From REEB506 sp040381035 (lineage in GTDB: Bacteria > Pseudomonadota > Alphaproteobacteria > Caulobacterales > Aquidulcibacteraceae): DNA of 64,000 bases. The stretch covers positions 1-64,000 of the forward strand of contig JBEIHY010000007.1 of assembly GCA_040381035.1 (NCBI GenBank), written 5' to 3'. Below the pieces are notes generated by a model. The model was not told the origin of the DNA. It worked only from the letters and a program-made list of their open reading frames with translations, and ran no database searches. How positions within the stretch are numbered: the first letter of the stretch is position 1; every line of letters begins with the position of its first letter. A program made the translations under genes and the position numbers. Below are positions 15,467 to 26,600 of the stretch, one piece after another.

Positions 15467-17690
15467 CGCCTTGTGCCGTGAGTTTGGCGCGGATTGCAGC
15501 GCTGAGAATGGCAACGCCCGCGGGGCGAAACATTTCATTATGCCGGCCCGGGCAATCAATCACATCATAAGCGCCGGTCAACACATCGCTCCACCCGAAA
15601 TCGCGCGGAAACAAGCGGCCTTTCAGCACTTCCTCGCTGCGGAAGATCAGCACATGGCCGTCATAGGGCTTGGGCCGAAATCGGGTTTGGCTGTCATGCA
15701 GATAATCGGCCAACACGCGGTTCTCGGCGTCAATCTGCAACACGCCGGGGCCCTCTTTGATGAGACCCAGCCACTCGGCGATGTCGGCTAAGGCCAAGCG
15801 GCGCGCCATGGGCCAAGACCGCAGCACATAGCCCCAGTCCAATTCGCCGCTGCGCAGCTGGGCGCAATGCTTGGCCCAGATGGCCTGGCGAATCCGCATC
15901 AAGCGCAGGGATTTATCCCATCGCGGCAGGTCTTCGCGCAACCCCGGCCGCCATGTGTCACACAACACCACCAGCGGAACGTCTTCACCCGCAGTGCGCA
16001 AGGACCGTGCCGTTTCCAGCGCCAGCGCGCCGGCGACGCAAAAACCAAACAAGACATATGGCCCGTGCGGGCGCGTTGCCCGGACCTGGGCAACGCAATC
16101 GCGCACGATATCGCCGAAATACCTTTGCGGAGCCGGCGTTTCCGGCGTCTCAATCGGCACATCGTGGAACGCGACGTCCTCGCCCAGGGCCGTGGCCAAA
16201 GGGAAATAGATTGATGCGATATTGAGGGCCATGATGGCCGGCTTGTGCGCTGCTGCTTGGGCCGGGCCGGTCAGGCCAACGGCTTTGGCCGACGCTGGCG
16301 GTGGGCAAAGAAGCGCTGGCCGCGTCAACAGCGCATTCGGCAAAGGCAACGCGGCGACCGCGATATCCGGCGTGCTCAGAACAGCTGTGATGATGGAGCT
16401 CCAGTAAGCCAAAAGCCCGTCAGCGGTTGCGGCCGTGAAGCGGCTTGCGTCGCGCTCCAGCGAGACGCGCCAAGCGCCTTCGCGTTGAACCATGAAAAAG
16501 TTCAGATCCCAAAGGGCGCCCGTGGACAAAGACGGCACGGATTGCAGGCGAAACCGCCCATAGTTTGGATCGACGCTGTCGTCGGCGCTGATATAGCTTT
16601 TCTGCAGAACGAAATGCAGCCGCGGCAAGCGGGCGCGGCCGGCGGCGGACATGTCGAGATTGGCGAAAGGAATGCTCTCCCCCGCCAAGCACGCGCGCAT
16701 TTCGGTTGCAATTGCTGCAATAACATCGCCGGCCGTGGCCGCAGGCGGAACCTGAAACGTGAGCGGCAACAGATTGATCAGTGGCCCCACGATGTGCTCG
16801 GCCATCGGTTCTTCGCGGCCGGCGACTTCGGTGCTAAAGGACAGGGTTGTTTCGCCGGTAATCCGGCTGAGCGTAATTGCCAGCAGCGCTGCGCCAAGCT
16901 GAAAGCTTGTCACCCCCATTGCGTGAGCGAAATCCTGAAAGCCGGTGGCGCTATCCAGGACCATGGAGTGTATCGAGTCGACGTCTTGGCGTTCTACCGC
17001 GTGGTCAGGCGCCAGGCTGAAAGCGCCGGGAGCTTTGTTGAGCCGCTGCACCCAGGCGAGTGCTTCGGTTTGTGCGGCGGGGCCGGTGAGGGCCTGCTCC
17101 TGCCAGAGTGTATAGTCGCCAAACTGAAGTTCAACGGCGCCGGGGCGTTGGGTGTTTTCTCCGGTCGCGTCGCGCGCCAATTCGTCGAGCAGCAGATTGA
17201 TGGACCAACCGTCTATGATGAGGCGGCTGAATGTCAGGCACAGAATGGCTTCCTGCGGCGCCAGACGCAGCAACAGCGCGCGCATTAGAGTGGCTGCGGT
17301 GGGATCGAACGGTTCGCGCGCAGCTTTGGCGGCGATCATTTCGGCCTCGGCTTCTCGGGTTTGCGCGCTGAGACGCTGCAAATCGATGCGCGCCAGCCGC
17401 ACATGCCCGTGCTCGGTCACGATCTGCTGCAGGTCGTTTTGGTCGGCGCTGAAACGGGTGCGCAGGATTTCATGGCGCGCAATGGCGCGCTGCAGGGCGG
17501 CCTCGAGAGATGCGTCGGAGAGGTCGCCCAGGACGCGCCAGCGCATGGCCACATTCAAGGCAACGCTTGCGCGCGCGTCCCGCGTTTGCGGCCAGTAAAA
17601 GCGCTGCCAGCGACTGGCTGGAAACCGTGCCGTTTCCAGACCAGGCTCGGCCAAGCGCTGCGGCGATTCGGGGAGATCAGAGCGGGCCAT
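15423..17690 (-). CDS. NRPS termination protein: condensation-like domain plus thioesterase
   Basis: A 755-residue protein. Residues about 20-450 are a condensation domain whose catalytic motif is altered: at 154-161 it reads FSRLIIDG where HHxxxDG is expected, so both His are replaced (Ser155, Arg156) while Asp160-Gly161 remain. Residues about 485-740 are an alpha/beta-hydrolase thioesterase with elbow GFCVAG, placing Cys551 where Ser is usual, a candidate acid Asp578 (LCDTWRPG) and His in GRHNEMF. There is no adenylation or carrier domain. The start overlaps the stop of the megasynthase by one base (TGATG), so the two are coupled. It is predicted to release and possibly cyclise the product. 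Whether the C domain is dead or repurposed is open. Confidence 0.88.
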   Translation of the reverse strand: MARSDLPESPQRLAEPGLETARFPASRWQRFYWPQTRDARASVALNVAMRWRVLGDLSDASLEAALQRAIARHEILRTRFSADQNDLQQIVTEHGHVRLARIDLQRLSAQTREAEAEMIAAKAAREPFDPTAATLMRALLLRLAPQEAILCLTFSRLIIDGWSINLLLDELARDATGENTQRPGAVELQFGDYTLWQEQALTGPAAQTEALAWVQRLNKAPGAFSLAPDHAVERQDVDSIHSMVLDSATGFQDFAHAMGVTSFQLGAALLAITLSRITGETTLSFSTEVAGREEPMAEHIVGPLINLLPLTFQVPPAATAGDVIAAIATEMRACLAGESIPFANLDMSAAGRARLPRLHFVLQKSYISADDSVDPNYGRFRLQSVPSLSTGALWDLNFFMVQREGAWRVSLERDASRFTAATADGLLAYWSSIITAVLSTPDIAVAALPLPNALLTRPALLCPPPASAKAVGLTGPAQAAAHKPAIMALNIASIYFPLATALGEDVAFHDVPIETPETPAPQRYFGDIVRDCVAQVRATRPHGPYVLFGFCVAGALALETARSLRTAGEDVPLVVLCDTWRPGLREDLPRWDKSLRLMRIRQAIWAKHCAQLRSGELDWGYVLRSWPMARRLALADIAEWLGLIKEGPGVLQIDAENRVLADYLHDSQTRFRPKPYDGHVLIFRSEEVLKGRLFPRDFGWSDVLTGAYDVIDCPGRHNEMFRPAGVAILSAAIRAKLTAQGAIAPPEGAQATPSG

Positions 17691-20600
17691 CAGGTGTTTC
17701 GCCGTTCGCGTCGGAAGCTGGCCAGGGGAAGAACCGCCGCGTTGGATTGAACTGGCGCGGCTGCGCCGTCTTGCTCGGCCGCAAGCATCAGGATACTTGG
17801 ATTGGACAGCAGGCGGCGTGAAGTCACGGCAAAGCCCGCGTCGCTCATTCGTGCGGCGATCCGGAAGATGTGCAAGGAATCCGCGCCGAGATCGAAAATG
17901 CCCTTGTCCACGGCGACGCTCTCGCGATGCAGGACGTCCGCCCAGATCGCAGCCAGCTTCTCGACCACAGGTGCGTTGGCGGCGGCTGGCGCCAGGACCG
18001 GGACCGGCGGCGGGCGCACAGGCGGCGCGGCTATCGCCGCCGCGGGCGGCTGTGCCAGCGCATGGCGATCGATCTTGCCATTCGAAGTGCGTGGCAGCGG
18101 GCTGAGGATGTGGACGTTTTTTGGCTGATGCGAGGCTGGCAGCAGGCTCTGCGCGGCAGCCTTGATGTTGTCCTCGCTCAGCGCAGGTTTTGCGTCGGCG
18201 CTCAGGGCAACCGCAACCGCAATGGTTTTGGCGCCGTCAATCGTGCGAACGAACGCGCCAACATCAGCCACACCGGTAACGGTGCGCAGCGCCGCCTCGA
18301 TGCCGGCCAGATCGACGCGATGGCCGTTGACTTTGACCAGACTGTCGCGTCGCCCGAGAAAGGCGAGGCGGCCATCATAAGTCCAGCGGGCAAAATCGCC
18401 GGTGCGGTAGACGTGCGCTTCGCCGAGTTTCGGCGCGGCAAGGAAGCGCTGTTGTGCATCTCCATCCAGATAGCCCAACGCCACGCCCTCCCCCGCCACG
18501 ACCAATTCGCCCACTGCGCCGCGCGGCGCAAGCGCCAGATCTGGGGTGCACACATAAGCCCGGCCGTGCGCGATCGGGGCGCCAATCGGGGCGGGGTCAT
18601 GGGCGTCGCCCGCGGCGAACGCATAGCAAGCTGTGAATGTGGTGTTTTCAGTCGGGCCATAGCCATTGACGATCTGCAGGCCGGGCACGGCGGCTTGCAC
18701 GCGCCGTACGGCTGCGGGGCTCACAACATCGCCGCCTGTGGCGAGCACTTTCAGCCCGGACAGCGCGGCCGGACGATCATTGGCGACTGCGTGGAAGAGA
18801 CCCGCTGTAAGCCACGCAGTGGTGACGCCGTGGCGGGCAATCAGCGCCTGCAAAGAATCCAGATCGCTTTCGACTTGATCGGCAATCACGAGCGCCCCGC
18901 CGGTGAGCAGCGCGCCCCAAATCTCCAAGGTGCTGGCATCAAACGCTAGCGGCGCTGCGTGCAGCATGATTTCGCCCGCGCCAAAGGGCATGAAGGTTTG
19001 ATCGCGCACCAGACGCACAACCCCGCTATGGGGAACAACAACGCCTTTCGGTGCGCCGGTTGAACCCGAGGTGTGCATTACATAGGCGGGTGCGGCCTTG
19101 CTGGTCACAGGGCGAAACGCGGCCACGCCTGCAAGATGGGCGAGCGTCTGTGTTCCGGGCGCTGCAGTCGCCGCCAGCGCCAGTTTCGGTTTCATTGCGG
19201 CGATGACCCTGGCCATCACCTCGGGCGGCAATCCCGGATCAAGCGGCGCATAGACTGCCCCGCATTTCAGAATGGCCAGCATTGCGGCAATGGCGTCGAC
19301 CCCGCGCGGCAGATGCATGGCCACGCGATCGCCATGGCCGATCCCATGTGCGGCCAGTGCTGCCGCCAGATCATCGGCGCGGCTGTTCAGCCCGCGATAG
19401 CTCAGCGCGCCCGCGCGGCTGATCAGCGCCGGCGCATCAGGGGTTTGGCGAACAATCGCGTCAAAGGCGGATGTGATTGTGGCGTCATGCGGCAAGCCCT
19501 GTTGCGCCGGCTGGCGTGCAGCCAGCCAAGCGCGCTCGTCCTTCGTGAGGATATCGAACGTCAACACCGGTTCAGCGCTGTCTTCGGCGACGGCTTCAAT
19601 CACCTGCTGCAGATTGCCGATCCAACGGATGACGGTGTCACGGTCATAGCGATCGGCGCGGTAATCGACGTCCAAGCGCACGCCGGCGCGCGACTCGATC
19701 ATGTTGAAGAACAGGTCAAAATGTGCGCCGGCCTTGGGATTGGGCGCAATGGCCGCGCTGGCTGCGCCAAACGCCAAGTTGTCGCTCAATCGCTCCAGAT
19801 TGAACAGCACGCTGATGAAGGGCGGCTGATCGGGGCTGCGCGGCGGATTCAAATGACGCACCAGGGCGCCATAGGTGCAAGAACTGTGTGCCAGGGCCGC
19901 GTCCAGATGCGTGCGCACAACCCGAAGGCGGTCGGCCGCCGTGTCCGCGGCGCTGATCGGGGCACGCAGCGGCAGGAACTGCACGCCGTGGCCAACCACA
20001 GAGTTGTGTCCGTCTTCGGCCTGGCCTGCGATCGGGCACCCGATGGGAATGTCGGTTTCCCCGCTTAAGTGCGCGAGCAGAATTTGCAGGCTGGCAAACA
20101 GGGTGGCAAACAGCGTGCAGCCATGGCGGGCGCCGGTTTTGCGCAGCCGCGTGACCAAATCCGCCGGCAAATGCGCCGTGGCGGTTGCGCCGGCAAAGGG
20201 CGTGGATATTTGCGGCGCCGGCGGCAAGGTCAGCTGCGGCGGCGGCTCTGCATAAAGTGCAGTCCAGAACGCCATGTCTTCAGCGTTCGTTTTCCGGCTC
20301 GCGGCAAAAGCGATGTAGTCGCCCAGCGCGTCAAGCGCTGAGGGTGCGCCTATTTCGGCGCCATATAAGGCGGCGAGGTCGGTCAGCAGAATGTTCATCG
20401 ACCAACCATCGCAGATCACATGGTGGGCGGTGACCACCAGCGCCGGCGCCGAAGCGGGTCCGCACAAGGTTGCGCGCCACAATGGGCCTTTTTGCAGGTC
20501 AAACACGCTCCTGGTGTGACACGCGATCACGTCTTCAATGGCGCTTGCGCTGCTTTCCAGCGGCGCCGGGGTGGCGCAAAGATTGAGGCTTGGGCCGCTA

Positions 20601-23600
20601 GGGTCGATCCGCCCGCGCAACACGACATGTCGTTGCGCAAGGGCTGCAACCGCCCGCATCATGGCGGCGGCGTCGATCGCTCCGTCAAACTGCAAGGTGA
20701 CGGATTCGTTGAAGGCGGTCGAGGCGGCGGCGCCATATTGGGCGGCCAGCAGGATTTCCATTTGCGCGTCTGTCAGCGGCATCGCGCGCGGCGCGGCTGG
20801 CGGCGCTACCGCAGGGGCAGCTGCGCTGCCGGCAAAAAAGCCGGCATTGCAGATAGCGTCGAGTGCAGCGCTGAACGCCGCCACAATCCGATCCGCTTCG
20901 GCCGCCCCATGGGCGGTGGTGGTGAAACACGGAAACCCTTCTTGCACATGCACGCCGCGCACGCGCAACTCAGCGCACAGCAATGGCAAATAGCGTTCGC
21001 CTGGCGCAGCGCTGAGCATGAACCAGGAGGCATAGCTTTCCAAGCGCAAGCGGGGCGCGCGCGCGCGCAACAGCGCGGTGAGACGCTCTGCAAGCGCACG
21101 CGCTTGCGCTGTCAGCGTGCGCTGAAGCCCTGCGCCCGCTGTCTGCATGTGATCCAAAGTCGCAGCGCAAGCCGCCAGAACCAGCGGATGGCGCACAAAG
21201 GTTCCGGCAAAGAAAGTCGGGGCGACTTCGGGCTGAGACTGATCGCCGAAACGCCAGGCGCCGCCATCCAGGGCGTCCATGAACCGCCGCGCGCCCGCCA
21301 GAACGCCGACCGGCATACCGCCGCCGAGCACCTTGCCATAGGTTGCCAGGTCCGCCCGTATGCCGATAACGGCCTGCATCCCGCCGAGATCCACGCGAAA
21401 GCCGGTGACCACTTCATCAAAGACCAAGGCGGCGCCGGCCGTTTCTGTGATGGCGCGCAGGCGGCGCACAAAATCGAATGGCTGCAGTTCCGGATGCCGG
21501 CTCTGCACCGGCTCCACAATCACGGCCGCGAGGTCGTTGGCATTGGCGCCAATCCAGTCCAGACTTTCCGGAGCGCCATAGGCCAGCACGACCATATTGC
21601 TGACGGCAGCGCCTGGAATACCCGCCGCAAGCGGGCTGGCGCCGGCTGGGCCAGGCTTAACCAGCACTTCATCGAATTGGCCGTGATAGTCATTGGCGAA
21701 GACCACGATCTTGTCGCGCCCCGTGACCGTTCGCGCCACCCGCATTGCCGCCATCACCGCTTCAGAGCCGGTATTGCAGAACGTAACGCGGTCCATGCTG
21801 AGCAGACTTGCAAGATGTTCCGCCAGCGGGCCTGCGAGCGGTGATTGCGGCCCAATGGCAAAGCCGTCGCGCATCTGGCGGGCGATGGCTTCTGTGACAA
21901 AGTCCGGCGCATGGCCAAAGGCGGTCTGGCCATAGCCGTTGACGAGGTCGACATAGTCCTCCCCATCAAGGCCGAAGAGATAGGCCCCGTGTGCGCGCTG
22001 GGCCACAATGGGAAATGCAAGTTCTTTCCATTCCGGCCGAAATCCCGATGCTGTGCGCGGATCGGCCAGCGCGCCCCGATGGCGATCGGCATAAGCCTTC
22101 GATGCGCCCGCGCGGCGTTCCGCGCGCAGCGCCAAGTCGGCGATATAGGCTTGCTGGCCGCCCGTCAGCGGCGTTGCTGGCGCGGATGCCTTGGGATCAA
22201 ACATCCGAAACCGCGGTACAGCCGTGGTTGTCGGCGGCGCGCGCTGGATTTGCGGCTCCGGCGCAGGGGGCGCGAGGCTCGGCATGGCTGCCCCGCCGAG
22301 CAGCGCGTTCTGCTGGCAGATGAGGCCATTGAGCGCTTCAAGCTGCGATTTGAACAGGCTGACCATATCGCCCGACGCCGCCGCTTGGCCGCCGGACGCG
22401 CTGGGCGCGGGAGCGTGCGCAGCGCGCATTGGCGCTGCAGCGCGTTTGGGCGATTGGGTTGCCAGAAACGCGGCGAGCGCCGAGGGACTTGGCAGATCGG
22501 CCAACATCTGACGGAAGCCGATTTTCACGCCAAACGACTTCTCGATCCGGGTTGCGACCTGTCCGAGAAGCAGGGAGTCAAATCCCAGCTCCAGAAAACT
22601 GGCCTGCGCGTCGGTTTCCGCGATTGGTGCGCCGGATACGGATTCAAGAACGGCGAGGAGTTCGGTCAGCATGGGCGGTTCGTCTGTTGGTTTGGGTGTG
22701 GGTTCTGCAAGCCGGGCGGGCGGCGGGGCATAAGTTGGGCCGGACGCGGGCGCATCGATCCAGTAACGGCTGCGGCGGAAAATGCGGCCGGGCAAATGGC
22801 GCCGGGCGAAGGGAGTTGGGCTGAGCGGCGTCCAGTCGATGTCAACGCCAAGGGCCCAGAGCTCTGCGCTGGCTCGGTTCAGCGGCTCAGGGCCGTCATC
22901 GAGCCCAGCGACCAAGCCTAAGCGTTGCGCTTGGGCAATCGCGCGTGCGGCAAAGCCGAGACTGGCGCGACCGGGGCCCAGTTCAACCAGCGCCGCCTGG
23001 CTCGCCCCAAAAAGCACGCCAAGCGCTTCGCCAAAGCGCACAGGCTCGCGCGCCTGGGCGGCCCAATAGGCGCCGTCGGCCAAAGTCACACGGTCGAGCC
23101 GCGCCAGCGTTGCGGTGCTGATCCAAGAAAGGGCTGGCTCGGCAAATGTGAGCCTGCACGCGGCGGCGGCGATTGCGTCGCGCACCGGCTCAATGGCGGC
23201 GGAGTGAAAAGCGTGGGAGGTGTCCAGCCGGCGCGCGGCAATACCGCGTTGCTCGAGGCGGGCGGCGAGGGCGTCGATGGCATCAAACGGCCCAGACACG
23301 ACGCAAGCGCCCGGCGCATTGATCGCGGCCAGAGACACAGGCGCTGTAAGATCGCTGGCCAGATCCGTCGCGTGCGCCCGCACCGCCAGCATGGCCCCGG
23401 GGGCTATGGTTTGCATCGCCGCGCCGCGGGCGGCGGCAAACTGCATGGCGTCTTCGATCCGCAGGGCGCCGGACACCGCCGCTGCGGTGATTTCGCCAAC
23501 GCTGTGGCCGATCAGTCCCGCCGGATGAACGCCGCGGCGCGCAAAGGCCTTCGCCATCGCCCATCCGATCGCAACCAATGCCGGTTGCGCATGGGATGTT

Positions 23601-26600
23601 TGGCGTAACGCGTCGCTGGCGGCGGAATCATCAGCGTTGGCCGTGAGCAACAGAGCAGACAAGTCCCGCGCGAGCCCGCCATCGAGTGTGGTCAGCGCTT
23701 GGTTCAAGTCAGCCGCAAAATCGGCGTCGCGGGCGGCCGCGCGCGCCATGCCGGGCAGCTGAGCGCCCTGACCGGGAAAGGCAAACAAAACGCGCGCGCC
23801 ACTGGACGCTGTGACGCTTTTCAGCGGCGCCCGCAGCGCCTTGGCGGCGTCAGACATGGTGGCTGCGGCATGGACGGTGCGGACTTGGCCGGCGCGCCGC
23901 CCGTGCTGCAGTGTTGCAGCAATAGCCCTCAACGCGTCCGGGCGGGCGGCGTCGAGACAATCAGCCAGGCGCGCCGCCTCGGCGGTGAGCGTGTCTGAAT
24001 CGGCGGCGCTGATCGGCAGAACATACAGGTCCGCGGCGCCCGGCGTGGGTCTCGGCGCTGGCGGCTGCTCGACAATCAGATGGACATTGGCGCCGCCAAC
24101 GCCGAAGGCGCTGACGCCGGCGCGGCGCGGCGCGTCGGTCTTGGGCCAAGCGCCAGCGCGCTGGGGCACGTAAAACGGGCCGCCCGTCAAGCGCAGGGCC
24201 GCATTGGGCGCATCGAAATGCAGTTGGGCCGGCAGAAAATCATCGCGCACGCACAGCGCCGCTTTGATCAGGCCGCTCACCCCGGCGGCGGCGTCGAGAT
24301 GGCCGACATTGGCCTTGACCGATCCGAGCGCGCACGATGCCGGCGCGACGCCGTCGCCAAAAGCCTGGCGCAGGCCCTCAAGCTCAATCGGGTCGCCGAG
24401 TGGCGTGGCGGTGCCGTGACATTCGACATAGCCGATGTCTTGGGCCGACAGATTGGCGACCTTCAGCGCCTGGCGAATGGCTGCGGCCTGGCCGCGCGCG
24501 CTCGGCGCGGTGAAGCCGACCTTGTCAGAGCCGTCATTGCTGACGCCATAACCGCGGATGACGGCGTGGATTTCATCGCCGTCGGCCAGCGCGTCTTCGA
24601 GCCGCTTCAGCAGCACCAAACCAGCGCCGGCGCCAAACACCGTTCCTGAAGCGCGCGCGTCGAACGGGCGGCAATAACCGTCGGCGCTGACCATGCCGCC
24701 AGCCTGATGCAGATATCCGCGTTTCTGGGGAAACGTCATCGAGGCCGCGCCGGCCAGCGCCATATCGCATTGGCCGGCTTGCAAGCTCTGGCAGGCTTGG
24801 GCCACGGCCAGCAATGCGGTTGCGCAGGCCGATTGAACGGTTGCCGCCGGCCCGCGCAAATTGAGTTTGTAAGCGATGCGCGAGGCAAGCGTATCGGCAA
24901 GGGCGCCGACAAGGTGGGAATACATCCCAACCCCGTAATTGCTGCAAAACGCGTCGGCTTCGGCGCGATCGGCAAGGACATGGCCGATGAGATAGGTGTT
25001 CAGCGCACAGCCGGCAAAGACGCCAACCGGGCCGGTGACGCGCAGCGGGTCATAGCCGGCGTCGTCAAAGGCGAGCTGGGCAAGTTCGAGCATCACGCGA
25101 TGTTGCGGATCGGTCAGCGCGGCTTCGCGCGGCTGCATCGCGAAGAAGGCGGCGTCGAACGCGTCGACGTCGTCCAGGATACCGCGGGCCCCGACATAGG
25201 CGGGATCGGCGCGGGTGGATGCGTCAAAGGCGTCTTCGGATTCGCTTGGCGGGAAGCGGGAAATGGCGTCGATGTTGTCCTTAATGATGGCGGTGAACTG
25301 GTCGATGTCGGCCGCGCCCGGGAAGCGGCCAGCCATGCCGATAATGGCAATCGCGCCGGATGGCGTTGCGGGTTTGGCCTGGGCGGCGGCGGTGGGCGTG
25401 TGCGCGCCGACAGGGATTTGTGTGAGCCGCCGCGACAACGCCGCGAGGTCAGCGCACTCAAACAGGTCTGTAATCGGGATCGCGACAAGCTCGGCCACGA
25501 TTCGGGCGTGGGCGCGCACGATCTGCAAGGACGTCAGCCCAAGATCTGCAAAGCGAGCGCTGACGTCAAACGGCCCGAGGATGTCGCGGAAGATGGCGAT
25601 CAGCTTGGGCTCAGCATGCGTGGCCGCACTCGCAGTCGGCGCCGGCGTCACGGCCGCGCGCAAGCGGTCGCGATCAAGTTTGCCGGTTGCACTCAGTGGA
25701 AACGGGCCGTGGGCGATCAGCCGGCTGGGGTTGTCTTGGGCAGGCAGGGCGCCGGCCAAATGGCGGGCCAGGTCAGGGATGGAGATGTGGGCGGGTGTCA
25801 CCACGCCAATGAGGGTTTTCTCGCCGCGAGGGTCGGTATGGACAAGCACGGCGGCGTCCGCCACGCCCGGCGCTTCGCGCATGATGTGTTCGATGGCGCT
25901 CAATTCAATGCGGCGGCCGGCGATCTTCACTTGTCGATCGACCCGGCCGAGAAAATCGAGGCCGCCATCGGCGCGCCGGCGGACCAGATCGCCGGTGGCG
26001 TAGATCAGGCCGTGCGGATCGTCTGGGTCCGGACGGAAGCGTTGGTCAGGGTCTTCACCGAGATAGCCGGCGCCGACGCCGTCGCCGCCGACGAGCAATT
26101 CGCCATCATCGCCATCGATCAGCAGGCGCGTATGGGCGAGCGCACGCCCGATGGGGGCCGGGCCCTCGCCCCAGCCGTCGCGGGGGAATGGATAGCACGT
26201 GGTGAATGTGCTGTTTTCGGTCGGGCCGTAGCCATTGATGAACACTGTCTCGGGATGACGGGCCTGGGCGGTGCGGATATGGCGTGGCGAAACCACATCG
26301 CCGCCAACAAAGATGCGCTTAGCGCCGGCGAGCGCATCGGGCGCCTCATCGACGATCAGATGAAAGAGGCCGGCGGTTAACCAGATATCGGTCACCGCAT
26401 GGGCGACAACCGTACGCGCCAGATCGGAAACAGCCGGCGGATCGCCGGCCAGAAGCGCGACGCTGCCGCCATTGAGCAATGGCGCCCACAGCTCCAGATG
26501 GCTGGCGTCAAAGGCCGGGGGGGCGGCGGCAAGGAACACCGTATCCCGACCAAATCGGGCAAACCATTGGCCGCGCACCAGGCGCACAATACCGCGATGG

